The notes: a model not told the origin generated them from the letters alone. A DNA stretch of 64,000 bases from Cycas panzhihuaensis (GCA_023213395.1 CM041465.1:173421741-173485740); one strand, 5' to 3'. Shown: positions 1 through 12,311, numbered from the stretch's first letter. Numbers and translations are program-made.

Positions 1-3000
1 CTTTATACTTTATAGCATTTTTGACACCATTGAACTATATGTCTAAATTTTCTTTCTCTTTAAGAATACAATTCATATTTTGCTTGAACTGTGAAAACAT
101 GGTATCTTTTAAGAAAGGAAGAAATGAACAAGAGACTATAAAAATGATAGCAACAAATGACCAATCACTATTTATTAATAGGAGATGTAATGAAGTAGTG
201 TAGTAGAAGGAAGAATGGTTGCTTAAAGATGAAAGGAGTAACTTAGAGAAAAGTCACCAGCACTTGGGATAAATATTAACCTAACGTAGCAAGAATATGA
301 GAAGCACTATGATAAAAGTTGGCTACTAATACTTATGGCAAATATTAACCTAATACAATTGGAATATAAGAAGCACTATGATTGTGATTACACTATGGAT
401 CATTATTTACAAATAAGTAAGTGATTAATATATAAGATTATATGCCAATATAGAAGTTGATATCATTCAGTGTACACAACTTTAGAACTCAAATATAGTA
501 TATATAATCAACTCAATAACCTATAACTTGTATCCAACGTATAATTGAGGTTACTGAAGGGATGCCTAGGCTTCTGGTAGAATTAAATTGGCTTTTACCC
601 ATGATATCTTTAATTGTACTTGGTGATAAAATTCAAGTCACAATGGAGCATAGGCACTCCCAATCCTTATCTAGTTCACTAATAAGCAATTATATACTTT
701 TTTTTTTAAAGAATGGTATATGCATACCCATGGCTATGATGGATATTAGATTGGGTATATTTTAATCTTGTATTAAAGTTTTCATTTTTTTGGTTGGTTA
801 TTAGGATGATCCCTAATTGAGGCATGATGGTATGGCTAACCAAACCTTACCAATATTTCGGTTAAGTCTAGTCCCAACTTGAAACCCACACCTCCTTTAT
901 GGCATAATATTCTGCCAACCAAGGTATCTCAACCTTGGTAAGTATTTGAATAGGTACAAGATAGCAGAAAATAATGTATGTGATATATTCCTTTTAGAGA
1001 GAGTGAAATGATTATCAAATTTGCATCAAACATACATGTAACTGAAAATATAGTGTTTTTGGAGTGCTTGTTTGGAGTGTTTGCTTGGAGGGATTTTGGA
1101 GTGCTAAAATGAAATATTGATAAATGAGTGAGGGAATTATATATTGCTTCAATCTAGGTGTTTTTTTTTTTTTTTTAACTCACTTTAACAATGGGCTTTT
1201 AAGCCTTACAAAAAGAAGGAAGAAATTTTTTTCACAATTTTTTATATATAAAAAATGTAGTCTCCACTAAAATAATAATAACTTTCTCCCACAGTAATAA
1301 AATTGAGTACTACTTTTTGTGATACAAACTAGAATTAGAGCTATATCTTTAGGAAGTGGAATTAGGTTAAAATAAGTTCTACAAAATTTTTGGCAACCCC
1401 ACAAAGTGGAGAGAATATATTTTTCCAAAATCCTTGCTAAAAATAACTATTATTCACTAAAATAGTAATAACTTTCTCATACGACAATAAAATTAGGTGT
1501 GTTTTTTTATGTTGGAAACTAAACTCAAAGCTACATCTTTAACAATTGGAATTAGGTTAATTAGAGCTATGTAGACTTTTTGGCATACTTGTGAAGTTCA
1601 GTAAGTAGATTTTATTTCTACAAAAAATCTAGCTTATAAATATCTCATCAACACATGATACCACATGAAATTTTCATTATTTTTTAATTACTAAGGTCAT
1701 GATATAGGTAAGGTGAGAGCATATAATAATGGATATTACAAATAGTTCTAAATTCTTAAAAAAAAAGGGTAAAACTTCCCTTTATAAATATTGTTCTAAA
1801 TACTTGAAAAATTTTGACAGCATTTCCCCTTATTAAATGGACAAAAAGAGGGGAAAGAAAAGATGAATAAGATATACATAAATGGCTACCAAAGGATTGG
1901 AATTCTTGGGCCTTATAACTCCTCATATTGTGCTTCCAAACCTATAAAAGAAAAAGGAAAAATAAACAATATTAAGTATGCTATGATAAAAACTTAAAAA
2001 TATTTTTAAATCTAGCCTTTATTTCTATGCACTATACACAAAGGCAAACATGGGGGCAAGAGAGACTTGAAAGAAAGAGTAGCTCTCACAAAATGGGGAG
2101 GTGAGAATGAGCCTTCTTTATTGAGCTTTTACTTTTATATTAAGAGAGGGAGCATTGGAGTTAGGTGAAATGAAACTATATATAATGCACATGAAAGTGC
2201 ATTTCACTTAAGTGATCTAATTTAAAGTTTACTTAAGATCCTTTTAGGGATAATAAGCTAATGTAATGACCTTGTGACATTAACCTATTTCAATTACAAG
2301 CTAGGACATAAAATAAGAATATTATCCATGCACAGAATAATATATATTCATTTCAAATATTTATCAAAAGTGTAGGAAATAGTTAAAAATAATTTCACTT
2401 GAATAAATGAAATATAAAACACATATATACAAGTTAGTAAACAACTAAACTGACTAATTCTTTAAGTGACAAAAAGACACAAACTTATTGAGACATTACA
2501 CCCTACAAAATTGTAGACATAAATAACATAGTAAAGAGAAAGGCAGCATGAGTGGGTGAGGAGGTAATCAAACCAAAATCTTATCTAATATAAGAAAATA
2601 ATATTCTAGAAAAATATTTACATTTAACAAAAGGATTAATACAAGTAATTACGTATCTTTAATTTATGTAGTGTTAGAGGGATTGATAAGAGATTTACTT
2701 CTATTTGTTTTGTCCAACAATGGAAAAATAAACAAAAATGAATAGAACAAAGATAATCACCCACACACAAAGTTATTAGAAGGAGAAAGGAATCATACAA
2801 AAAATAATTTTACAAAGAAAAAAAAGATAATATTCTCATAAATGCCTTTAATATCACCATGACAAAAAAGAAAATCATATGAAGAACACACTTATAATTC
2901 TTATATATACCTTTCATTAATATTAAACAAGGTTTAAAAATGCATTATTCTCCTAAACCAAAAGCCTTAAGGATTAAAATACTAATATGAATCTTAGAAC

Positions 3001-4231
3001 CATAATGATCCTAAAATTTATATACAGTTCCTATACATTGATCATGCATGTAATATTAAACTCTAATTTTTAAATAATATCTATTAAACCTACAAATAAT
3101 CAAAGATTACAAAACTTCATTCAATGCCTAATTTTAAGGTAGGTTAAAAGTCTAAGTTTTCGATTAATATATTGATTGAATTTATTGGCATAGCAATATG
3201 AAGCTACTTAAAAATAGAAAATATATACTAATTTCCACATAAGCCTTTGCCCCTAAATTTTAAAGAAATGATAAAATAATTTTCCTATGGGCAAAACAAC
3301 ATTATGATATCAAATTATACTTAATATACATCATGTTAAACATGAATTTATATAACATACCCAAAAATCACAAGCTACCTGTATGGGCTACTAATTACAA
3401 ATTTATTGATTCTCCAAGCATAATCCTTAGCTTATTCCTTTATATGTTACAAAACATTATGTTCCAATCACTTAATATTAAAAATTTACCATAGCCTACT
3501 GCCTAAATACAAAGATCCCTACATCATCTATTATAATTCATTACACCTAAGAGAATTAAAAGAGATTATACCCAGTGTACATGTCATGAAACAAGTCATT
3601 TCTTGATTACTATTGCAACATAGATATCATTGGCATGGGATGGGACCTCTTAAGAAGAAGGTTATTAAGCATTTGGAAATCAAAACTACAAAAACAAGGA
3701 TACTTGTTTTTAAAATTATTATTAGTTTTGGGCAGTGGCTTGTAGAAGTTTCAATATTTTGAAGAAGAATAATATGTTTGTAGAAATATGTGATGTATAT
3801 GAGCCTCCTAAAATTGTGTTGCATTTTCTTTACAATTTTTTTTATGCAAATGTAATTTAACAATAATTCCTAGTTTTGAGAGCATGGAAGAAATGTTTAT
3901 TGGTACACCTCTATAAGCTATAGGATGTAGTGAGGAGTTGAGGTTTTATTTTGGATTTGAAGAGATAGTGTAAAGTGGTATTAGGGGATAGAAATAGGAG
4001 GTTCCTTATGAGTATTAATGATGCTAATTTATGTTAGTTTATTTTGCAAGAAACTTAAAAAGGAGATTGATCCATTTTACATGGTATAAATTCTCAATTA
4101 TGATTCATCTTACCTTAAATCATTGTGGGTTGTGAAAGGAAGTTCTCCTTGGAGAAATGGAGTTGGAAGAAACCCTTTATTTAGAGCTAAGCAACAATTA
4201 TATATTAGGGATGAAAAAAATGCCCTTTAAG
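1..4231. other. AT-rich non-coding stretch
   Basis: No open frame here reads like a known protein on either strand; the longest frames are short and of low complexity. The only structures I see are a diverged tandem duplication (1264-1613, listed separately) and a run of 16 T at 1161-1176, which could be the tail of an old minus-strand retro-insertion. Confidence 0.6.
1264..1613. repeat. Diverged tandem duplication, period about 190 bp
   Basis: Two successive segments starting near 1265 and 1455 share the same order of blocks: CACTAAAATA.TAATAACTTTCTC, then AATAAAATT, then a block ending GGAATTAGGTTAA, then TTTTTGGCA. They have diverged by substitutions and small indels. This looks like two monomers of an old satellite-like repeat or a local duplication. 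Confidence 0.6.
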
Positions 4232-4531
4232 TGGGTTTGTTATGAATCTTACCCCCCATATTCTAAAATATACACTATAAAGCTTTAATTATAGAAGTTT
4301 TAGTAGCCAAGTTAAAGAGGTAGAATGTAAGTTTCATGTTTAAGTTTAGAATGAGAAGTCACCATGTGACATGAACTTGCCATTAGGTACTCGCGTGACA
4401 TGAACTTGCCATTAGGTACTCACGTGACATGAACTTGCCATTAGGTACTCCTATATACACTACTTCTAGCCCAAGGCTGGAACCATATGAGGCACAACCA
4501 CCTTCTATAATGCCCATTTCTATGGTTATCT
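4232..4531 (-). repeat. G1 gypsy left (3') LTR, outer part
   Basis: This segment aligns with 24031-24290 (shared blocks include CATAT.CTAAAATATAC and AAAGAGGTAGAATGTAAGT). The match resumes beyond the LINE at 10920, so one LTR was split by the LINE insertion. In element orientation (minus) it is the 3' LTR. The exact outer end is uncertain; I place it near a TGTTATGAATC start. It contains a private 29-bp triplication. Confidence 0.75.
4366..4452. repeat. 29-bp unit repeated three times
   Basis: The units begin at 4366, 4395 and 4424, each starting GTGACATGAACTTGCC and ending with GGTACTC plus two bases. The homologous position in the other G1 LTR (about 24145-24175) has one diverged copy, so the expansion occurred after this LTR separated from its partner. 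Confidence 0.9.
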
Positions 4532-4544
4532 TTCTACATAACAA
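4532..4544. repeat. LINE L1 target-site duplication, left copy
   Basis: TTCTACATAACAA occurs here, directly next to the LINE poly(T) run, and again at 10907-10919 at the other end of the element. A 13-bp exact duplication is typical of target-primed LINE integration. The pre-insertion sequence is still visible in the other G1 LTR near 24265. Confidence 0.95.
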
Positions 4545-4794
4545 TTTTTTTTTTAATAAGGTAAAAATGAATTATAAGTGGGTCTGAAACAGGATCCCAC
4601 AACCTAGTACATCAATAATCTTTAGGCTTCCCAGTCATAGATGACTGTGACATCCCCATGGTCTAGGAATAGGAACTACATCGCTAGGACAAGCCCCATG
4701 GCTAGCTATCTCGGACCCTATCCTTCTCAACCAGAACCATAAGATCCTCTGGAAAGTCAAACCTCCACATGATGTCTTCCTTTTGCCTAACCCC

Positions 4795-7700
4795 CTAGTT
4801 TGCAAAAAAGTAAGCCGCTTTATTTCTTTCTCTCAGCGTATGCCTTATACAGACTTCTTCTAGACCCTTAAGGATCTTCTTCGCATCATTGATCATGGAC
4901 TGAAATCTCCAATCTGGGAGGGCTAAGCCTTTCAGCGAGTTAATGACTGTCTCTGAATCTCCCTCGATTACCAATTGCCTAGTACCTCCTTCAATGGCTA
5001 AATCAATAGCTTTAAACATAGCATACGTTTTTGCAAAGTGGTTCGTTTGGTGAGCATAATAATCCATAGAGGCCCATATAAGGTTTCCAAGGTTATCTCT
5101 GCAAATACCCCCTCCCCCAGCTTCTCTGGGGTTCCCTTTTGAAGCACTGTCAAAATTAATTTTTAGCCAGGACTCCTCAGGAGGCAGCCAACTGCTACAT
5201 CTAACCTTGACAACCTCATATACTGGCTCTATGCCCCACTTTAGTAGGATCCTATTCTCTGTCAAGGTGGTGTGTTTCTCCTTAATGTTTATGATATTCT
5301 CCCTAATGTCCATGAAGATTTTTTTGGAGATAGCATACTGGTCCATCTGTTTCCCCTAGAAAATTCTTCTGTTTCTTTCCTTCCAAATATTCCATGACAG
5401 TATCAGAAATGTACTCTTCCAAATACAACTTAAGACTTTGCTTCTGAACGAGCTTTGCTAGGCAGGCCATTGATCAACAACCTTTTCGGAAAAGGTCCAG
5501 CACACCTCCAATTTGCCCAATAGCAGCCCCCATACCTCTCTTGAATATGGACACCCAAGTAAGATATGGTCCATGGATTCTTCCTCTTTACAACATAAAA
5601 TACACCTGTTGGGCAGGTGGAAACCTCTCTTTTTGAGGTTATCCATAGTAAGAATTTTGTTCCTTAGACATATCCACCAAAAAGCTGCGATCTTGGGGAT
5701 AAGTGGGAGCTTCCAGACGCCTTCTAATATTTCATTCCTTTGGTCTCCCCTCACTAGGCATAAGAAGTGATAACCCTATTTGGCGGTATACTCCCCAGAA
5801 GGGCTTAAAGGCCACATAACAGAGTCTGGGGATGACGTCCTAGGGATATAGCTTTTACCTAGAATCCTTTTAGTTTTGTAAAGACCCTCCTACAACAGCT
5901 GCTTCCCCTGGAATTCCTCAAAGTTTCTCCAACTTCTATCTCTTCCTATCCCAGTCCAATAGTCCTTCACGTGGGATCCATATAACCTAACACAGGGGTC
6001 ATGGATAGGTGCTAGATCAAGATATTGCTTTAAGGCCTTATCACAGCACCAGGCATCCTCCTAGAACTTAATGGAACTGCCATCTCCCAATCTCTATTTT
6101 AGGCCTTCTCTTACAACTTTCCATGCTTTAAGGAGGCTCCTCCAAATGGTTGAGCCTACCGGCGAAGCAGGGTTTTCGATGAGAGAACCACCTTGTAGAT
6201 ATTTCCATGTGAGAATCTTCTCCCACAGTCTCTCACCCCCTTTGACTAGACGCCATCCCAGCTTGGCCCCAAGAGTAGCATTAAAAGCTGGAATCCTTCT
6301 CAGATTGAGGCCCCTGGCCCATTTCAGAGTACAGACTTTATTCCATCTCATCAGGTGTATCCTGTCTTTTTCCTCTGCCCCTGACTAAAGAAATCTCTTT
6401 TGGATGGTTTCTATAGTAGATGAGATTCCAGACGGCATTCTGAAAATGGTCATCCAGTATAATGGGATACTCTGAAGCATAGAAGCCACTAGTTGAAGCT
6501 TCCCCGTTAGACTTAAAAGAGCACCTTTCCAACCCGCCACCTTTCTTTGCATCCTGTCGATGAGGGGATTCCATATTTCCTTAGTCATCTTACCTTCAAA
6601 GAGAGGCATACTGAGGTAAGTTATGGGGAGCTTCTTAATACTCATCCCTAAAATCTTGCTGATCCTACTTTGGGTGCCCCCTAGGGTATTTATGAAGTAG
6701 ACATTACTTTTGTGCAAGCTGATCTTCTGATTCGTAACCTTCTTAAAATATCCCAAGATCTCCTTAAATTTAGATGCCTCTTTAATGGCTGCCTTCCCTG
6801 AGAAGATATTATCATCAATGAATTGGTGGTGGACCACATTGTCCACCCCTGATGTCGGTTTTAAACCTTTAATAATCCCTTGTCTTCTAGCTGTCTCCAT
6901 AGCTCTACCCAACATTTCAACCATAGTTATATAGAGAAAGGGAGAAAGAGGATCACCTTGTCTCAATCCCCTAAAGCCTGGGAAAAAACTTGAAGAGGAA
7001 CCATTTATAATGATTGAGAATTGTGGGTTACCTATTCAGAGCTTGATCCAAGTCTGCCATAAATCCCCAAAGCCAAACGCCTCTAGATAATCTAGAAGGC
7101 ACTCCCAGGAGACCCTATCGAAGGCCTTTGTGAGGTCAATCTTAATGAGCATCGCGGGCTCCTTCCTTTCCCTAATCAAATGAATTGTTTCATGGACCAC
7201 TATGAAGCTGTCGTAGATCTGTCTTCCCTGGAGGAAACTGTCTTGATTTTGAGAGATAATATTCGACATGATTTTCTTTAATCTATTGGCCAGGACCTTA
7301 GTTATAATCTTATATTTAACATTACATAGACTAATGGGATGATACTCCTCCATTCACTTCGCCCCTTCTTTTTTAGGGATAAGGACAAGGAATATAGCCT
7401 GCCATTCCTGTAGAACCTTATGATTTACATAGAATTCTTGCAGAGCCTCCATAAGGTTGCTCCTTATGATATCCCAAAACTCCTGAAAGAACCCTAGAGG
7501 AAATCCATTGGGGCCCAGAGCTTTATCTCCCTTCATACCAAATAGAGCCAGTCTAACCTCATCCTGAGTAAAAGGAGCTTCCAGCCATACATTTTGGGAT
7601 TAATTCACCAAATTGAGAATGTTTCTTAGGAAATCCTTCGTTATATCCTTATCACCGTCCTGCGGCTCAGTATATAAATCCTTGAAATAATCTTTAGCCG

Positions 7701-8898
7701 GTTCCTTCATGTCTTCCGTAGAGCTCACTACTGAACCATCTTCCCTTTGAAGGTTAGTTATTTTGTTGCTCGCCCTATGCTTAGCTGTGGTCATATGGAA
7801 AAATTTAGTGTTTCTATCACCTTCAGCCAACCATAATACCCTGAATTTTTGTCTTAAGTGTATTTCCTCTCTAGTAAGAATCTCCTCCAAGTTTTCAACC
7901 AATTCCTTCTCTGTCTTATCGAGATCTGGGGATCTGCCCTCCCACTGTATCCTATCCTTTGTCTCTTTCAGATCGCAGATGGTTTTGTCCTTGAGTACAT
8001 GGATGTTTTGAAAGACTTCCTCATTCTATACTTTTACTTGCCTTTTTACCCAGTCTAATTTCTTCGAAAATCTATACATGGCATGGTCATGCATTTGAAC
8101 ACCCCACCATTCCTCAATCTTGTTTCAGAAATCAGGGTGTCAAAGCCACATCATTTCGAACCTGAAAGGAGATCCAATGTATTTTCCCAGATCTAAGAAT
8201 TGAAATAGGAGAGGGGAGTGATCTGAACTAATCCTCGGTAGAGCCTCTAGGGTGAAGTCCTTAAAACACCTCAGCCAATCGTAGTTGACCAACACCCTAT
8301 CCAGTCTGATTTATATTAGACAATCCCCTAAACACTTATTAGACCAGGTGTACGAAGCACCCCTAAGCTTGACGTCCTCCAAGCCCCCTTGTTACAGGAA
8401 GCCTCCAAACTCGCTCATACTACTAGTCCATCCTACTATACCCCCTCTTTTATCCCATGGGCACAGATTCGTATTGAAGTCCCTTGCCAAAATCCATGCG
8501 GCTTCGCAATCCCTATGGACTTCCAATATTTTGTCCCATATCCTCTTCCTAGCCTCCTGAAGGCTTGGGGCATAGACATTAGTGGCTAGCCATTTTAGGT
8601 TGTTGCTTTTATTGGTTAGCCACAAAGAAACAAAAGATTCCTCAGCCAAATAAATTTCTCCGGACCAAACATTCAGATCCCATAACACCATTAAACCCTT
8701 AGCTCCTTGAGCGTAGTCAACTTCTATGCTCTCTGGTTTTCTCCAGATATTATTTTTGATCCTTGGACCATTCTCCTTACTTAGCTTTATTTCCTATAAA
8801 AACACTAAATTTGGGTGGTGTCTGTCCCTCATATGCATGATAATTCTCTGTTTTGAGGGGGCGTTCAGTCCCCTAACATTCCACGATATAATTTTCAT
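4795..8898 (-). pseudogene. LINE ORF2: endonuclease, reverse transcriptase, zf-RVT, RNase H
   Basis: The whole 1,367-codon frame stays in one reading phase from the ATG at 8898 to the stop at 4795, broken only by about 16 in-frame stops. Domains in order are: an N-terminal APE-like endonuclease (KIISWNVRGLNAPSKQ start, NVYAP and SSDHSPLLF near 8200); reverse transcriptase about 7540-6400 (KALGPNGFPLGFF, LIKIDLTKAFDRVSW, GLRQGDPLSPFLY and the catalytic QFIDDN, where relatives usually have F/YADD); a zf-RVT segment about 5760-5460 (PKIAAFWW, CILCCKEEESMDHILLGC); and a C-terminal RNase H about 5170-4795 (INFDSASKGNP, AIDLAIEGG). Several stops are one transition away from Gln, Arg or Trp codons expected in the family, consistent with deamination of methylated cytosines. 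Its start overlaps the ORF1 stop. Confidence 0.93.
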
Positions 8899-10413
8899 CT
8901 CTTTCTTATTTGCTTCCAGACTTCAACAGTTTCACCTTTCGATGGGTCTTTACCTTCTGTTCTAGATCTGAGAATGGGCCTTTCAAGGAAGGCATCGTTT
9001 AGAGTTTTCTCATTGCCTTGATCCACGTGGGCAGCCGTCTCTCTTTCTCCAAGCAGTTTCAGGGGGTGCCTACCCACCCTCTTCTCAGCTCCCATGTCCA
9101 GTGGCTTCTTCTGGGTCACAACCGAATGTGCTAAGGTGTATTGGGCCGACATCCCTAGCCCCACTGAAGTGGGCACCCCAAGGCCTTCATCCCCATCCAG
9201 CCGCACCGGGGCCTCTGATTCTTGAGCTACCTGTGCTCCATCACCTGAGAGAGAGTCCTCCTCATTCAAGGGGGGCATACCCACCCCCACCTCAACGCCC
9301 ACTTCACGTTTCTTCTTCTGGGGCTTGACTATGTGTGCTAAGGTGTATTAGGCCGAGGATCTTGGCCCTTCTGAAGTGAGAGCGCCAAGGCCGCCATCCC
9401 CTTCTGGGCACGTCGGGGCCTCTAAATCCTGAGCTACCTGCTCCCCTTCGTTTGAGAGAGTGTCCTCCTCATTGGGATCAAAATCAAGATTCAAGGGTGG
9501 GATGCTATGCGGTTTTGGAGGGGACCCAGCTCGGTCCTTTGTGACTTTAGGTGCTTCAGTGTTTCCTTGATTCTCTTATGTCTGCCCTTCCGTCCTTATC
9601 TCTATGGAGTCTGTTGCCTCTTGGGGTTTCGACTCTATGGAGTCCTCCTGCTTCCCAACCATTGAGATCTTCATACCTGGACATTTCTGGGGTAGGTGGC
9701 CTAGATTTCTACGTAGTGAGCATCTGAAATACTCCATTTCATAAACCAATGATTGTGCCCAACTCCCATCCTCCATATCAATCCATAGCTCATCTAGAAG
9801 AGGTTTATCAGTCCTGACCAAGGCACAGAACCTCGCATTTATAAGTCTGCTTCTATTCTTAAGTCACCGAGTCTATTGCTAGAAGAGGTCCCATAGCTTT
9901 TGCGATTCCTTTTAGCACTTTAAGGTTTCAGTGGAGTAAGGGGAGACCTAACAATTGGATCCATATGGGTGCTTGCCTGATTTTGGGAACGGAAGGATCA
10001 AAATCCCTATGCCATTTTTCAAGGGATAAGGCCTTTCTACTAAGAATCCATGGGGCCCTTAGGAGTATATTGGTCATATCCTCATAGGATAGAAATTTAA
10101 ATAAAATGTAGCCCTTTAGAATAGCAATTACTTCCACATTGCTTACCGTTTTCCATTTGATCCTTACCCAGCTCCTCATGGTTTCCAACCCCTGTCTGAG
10201 TCCAGAGAATCTGCTGACAAGGCAGTTCTCCCAATATTTCTCAGTTTTCTCCACTAAGCCCTGTGGGATTTTTAATCTGACCTTATTGTCCTATATAACA
10301 GGTGTTAAATCGTATGATTCTTCCTCATTTGCTCCCAGCACATCATAGTAAGATCTCCCCAGTGAAGGATTGGGGTTCTGGTTCTGGTTTTGAAGTGTCT
10401 GGTCTTTATCCAT
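8895..10413 (-). pseudogene. LINE ORF1: DUF4283-type RNA-binding gag-like protein
   Basis: The frame opens at the ATG at 10413 (MDKDQTLQNQNQN...). Its N-terminal half resembles the plant LINE/gag DUF4283 domain (GYILFKFLSYEDMTNILL, APWILSRKALSLEKW, PIWIQLLGLPL). One frameshift near 9845 moves the reading into the next phase, where a degenerate CCHC knuckle follows (FRCSLRRNLGHLPQKC, one cysteine missing). The C-terminal third is acidic and Pro/Glu-rich and contains an in-frame duplication. The stop TGA overlaps the ORF2 ATG as ATGA. The product would bind element RNA. In-frame stops at several places make it inactive. Confidence 0.85.
9100..9510 (-). repeat. 207-bp tandem duplication inside LINE ORF1
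   Basis: The block starting CTTCTTCTGGG at 9105 recurs at 9312. Both copies encode, in the ORF1 frame, a segment running from PPLN through EED.LS, AQ..EAP and YTLAH to a K-rich end. A period of 207 is divisible by three, so the duplication kept the frame and lengthened the acidic tail by about 69 residues. Confidence 0.8.
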
Positions 10414-10906
10414 AATTAAAATACTGTATAATATAAAAATATAAACCCCATGCAAGGGCGGCAGGGACTTACCATAGCCCTAGATTCAACAATAACAACC
10501 TCAGACTCTACCCTTCTCATTGGTTTGTTTGCCTCCTCTTCTTTCTTCATCTGGTCTGGAAGGAAGTCGTTCATCCCCTTCGCCAAGTTGCTTACATCCC
10601 TAGGCAGCAAAATGCTCCCCTTGTCGGCGCAGATTTGGGAACTGGTGTGTCCAATGATCCTCCTAAGATGCTCGAGAATCCTTTCCTGAGTTTGCCTTAC
10701 CTCCGTCCCAACTTGATCAGGGGGACAGCCTGCCCCTAGTGTATCAAGGCACCTGGGTCGGACGTCCTCACTTCCATGGACAAAGGGACACCATTGCATC
10801 TGGAACCTCTGCATGCTTCCTGGCGTTGCCACCCATGTTGTATCCGGAATCCCTAAACGCGAGTTGTAGGAATGGATCGTCTCTGTCAAGCTTCTAGCTT
10901 CCTAAG
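10414..10906 (-). other. LINE 5' leader
   Basis: This is about 490 bp between the 5' target duplication and the ORF1 ATG. It is GC-richer than the surroundings. A frame is open here on the minus strand (157 codons) but it has no recognisable domain. In plant L1 elements this segment holds the internal promoter; I cannot point to a specific promoter motif. Confidence 0.6.
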
Positions 10907-10919
10907 TTCTACATAACAA
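10907..10919. repeat. LINE L1 target-site duplication, right copy
   Basis: TTCTACATAACAA matches 4532-4544 exactly and marks the 5' boundary of the LINE. Confidence 0.95.
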
Positions 10920-11095
10920 ATATAAGAATGATATCTAGGTCTCATTTTAGATAAGGAAAAACCTTCCTTTTTGGATAATGCTTTCCTTAGGTGTATTGGG
11001 ATACATCTCTTATAAACTAGGTTATATCTCCTTCAACATAAAGCGGGTGCCAATGAGCTCTTTACCTCTTAGTGGTATTTATACATGTAGCTTCA
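10920..11095 (-). repeat. G1 gypsy left LTR, continuation beyond the LINE
   Basis: AAATATAAGAATGATATCT and the following blocks (CTTAGGTG.ATT, CAATGAGCTCTTTA, CTCTTAGTG.TA) align with 24275-24450 in the right LTR of G1. Beyond about 11095 no match to the right LTR is visible, because the right copy stops near 24455. The true inner end of this LTR may lie further right. Confidence 0.7.
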
Positions 11096-11828
11096 TTACC
11101 TAAAAATACCTTTTAGTGGATGACCAATTATCAAATTTAGAGATTCCTATCTCAAGGATGCATTAGCCTTATAATCCATCCTTGTAGACATGCCAACACA
11201 AATCCATCCATATGGAGTTAATGCTAATTTATCCTTAGAAGTTATACCAATTTATCCTTGTAAACTCTTCCTTAACGAACACCACAAACTATAAGGGGAA
11301 CAAATGTGCATCTCAATGCATAAGCTAACCTAGTCTTTTCCTTCATCTATATAAGTGATTTCTCACTTCATTCCTTATTGGCTTCTTTATACATTATTGT
11401 GTAAATGATAATACCCATCTCAAGCATCTCTATGTAAGATATTATATGCATCATAGTGCATGTGAGATACACATCCTCTTACATCCCTATGCAAGAGGCA
11501 TATGCATCCCTATGTATATGATTACACTTTTAAACATCCCTGTGTAAGAGAGTTGCATGCATCTTTATGTATATGAGCAGTTAGGATTTCTAAGCCATAA
11601 TTTTAAGTTTCATGCTATGGGTTAAGTTGGAAATTGAGGATGTATGCTATAATTAAGAAGTATATCCATAACTACTATCACATAAAAAATGATTAAAATA
11701 AGAAAAATAAATTATCAAGTTTCACCATAGCTTAAGAGAAAATTTCAAGTATTATGAATTATAAGAATTCATTCACTTATCATAATTTATTCAAAAATGA
11801 AAATTTCAAGTACATGGAATAAGAAAAA

Positions 11829-11923
11829 TTTTACAACTCAACTTAAGAATTGCCATAAAATAATTAATAATTCATCCATCCATATAATTTTACAACTCAA
11901 CTTAAGAATTGCCATAAAATAAT
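11829..11923. repeat. 36-bp exact direct repeat, spacing 59 bp
   Basis: A block beginning TTTTACAACTCAACTTAAG occurs at 11829-11864 and is repeated without a mismatch at 11888-11923. Confidence 0.85.
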
Positions 11924-12292
11924 ATATAATACCCTCATTTCCTTCTTAATTTAATGAACCCTTCATAAAAAGTTTACTATATATTATTGAGGCATAATTA
12001 TTTTGTAAGATATTATTAGATTCCATAGATATATTATTTAAAAGAAATCATACCATAGAAAATTAATACACAGTTCATTTATTCAAACCCTAGTTTCCTT
12101 TGATTTTATTCTTAAAATGAAAAGTCTATTCATTAATCAGAGTAAGATATTTCTTATTAAATTTTAGAATACATTTTACATAAGATAAAATAAAATTCTA
12201 AATTTAAAAATTTACATACAACCCAAAATATTTTTGAAATATTTCTAAAATAATTTTTGTCATTTCCAAAGGAGTATAAAGTGAGGAGAGGT

Positions 12293-12311
12293 GGGGGGGG
12301 GGGGGGGGGGG
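12293..12311. repeat. Homopolymer G run (19 G)
   Basis: Nineteen consecutive G follow GAGGAGAGGT. The purine-rich context on the plus strand does not fit the polypurine tract expected for the minus-strand G1 element. The run length is the kind of value that sequencing often gets wrong. Confidence 0.9.

Larger units (their letters stand above)
4545..10906 (-). mobile_element. Full-length L1-type LINE (L1), inactive
   Basis: A non-LTR retrotransposon of about 6.36 kb lies on the minus strand. Its 3' end is a tail of 10 A (T10 at 4545-4554), and its 5' end abuts the second copy of the 13-bp target duplication, so it is not 5'-truncated. In order it holds a 5' leader of about 0.5 kb, ORF1 (10413 to 8895), ORF2 (8898 to 4795) and a 3' UTR of about 240 bp. 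It sits inside an LTR of gypsy element G1. Both ORFs carry stop codons, so the copy cannot encode its own proteins. The order endonuclease, RT, zf-RVT, RNase H marks the plant L1 group with a C-terminal RNase H. Confidence 0.95.

Noticed and set aside
4366-4452. Three 29-bp repeats resembling a CRISPR array
   Set aside because: The units are directly adjacent without spacers, and the context is a plant LTR.
9101-9328. Plus-strand 75-codon frame, Pro-rich
   Set aside because: Antisense shadow of the LINE ORF1 duplication.
12293-12311. Run of 19 G as a regulatory quadruplex
   Set aside because: A single homopolymer without spaced G-tracts; more likely slippage or a sequencing artefact.
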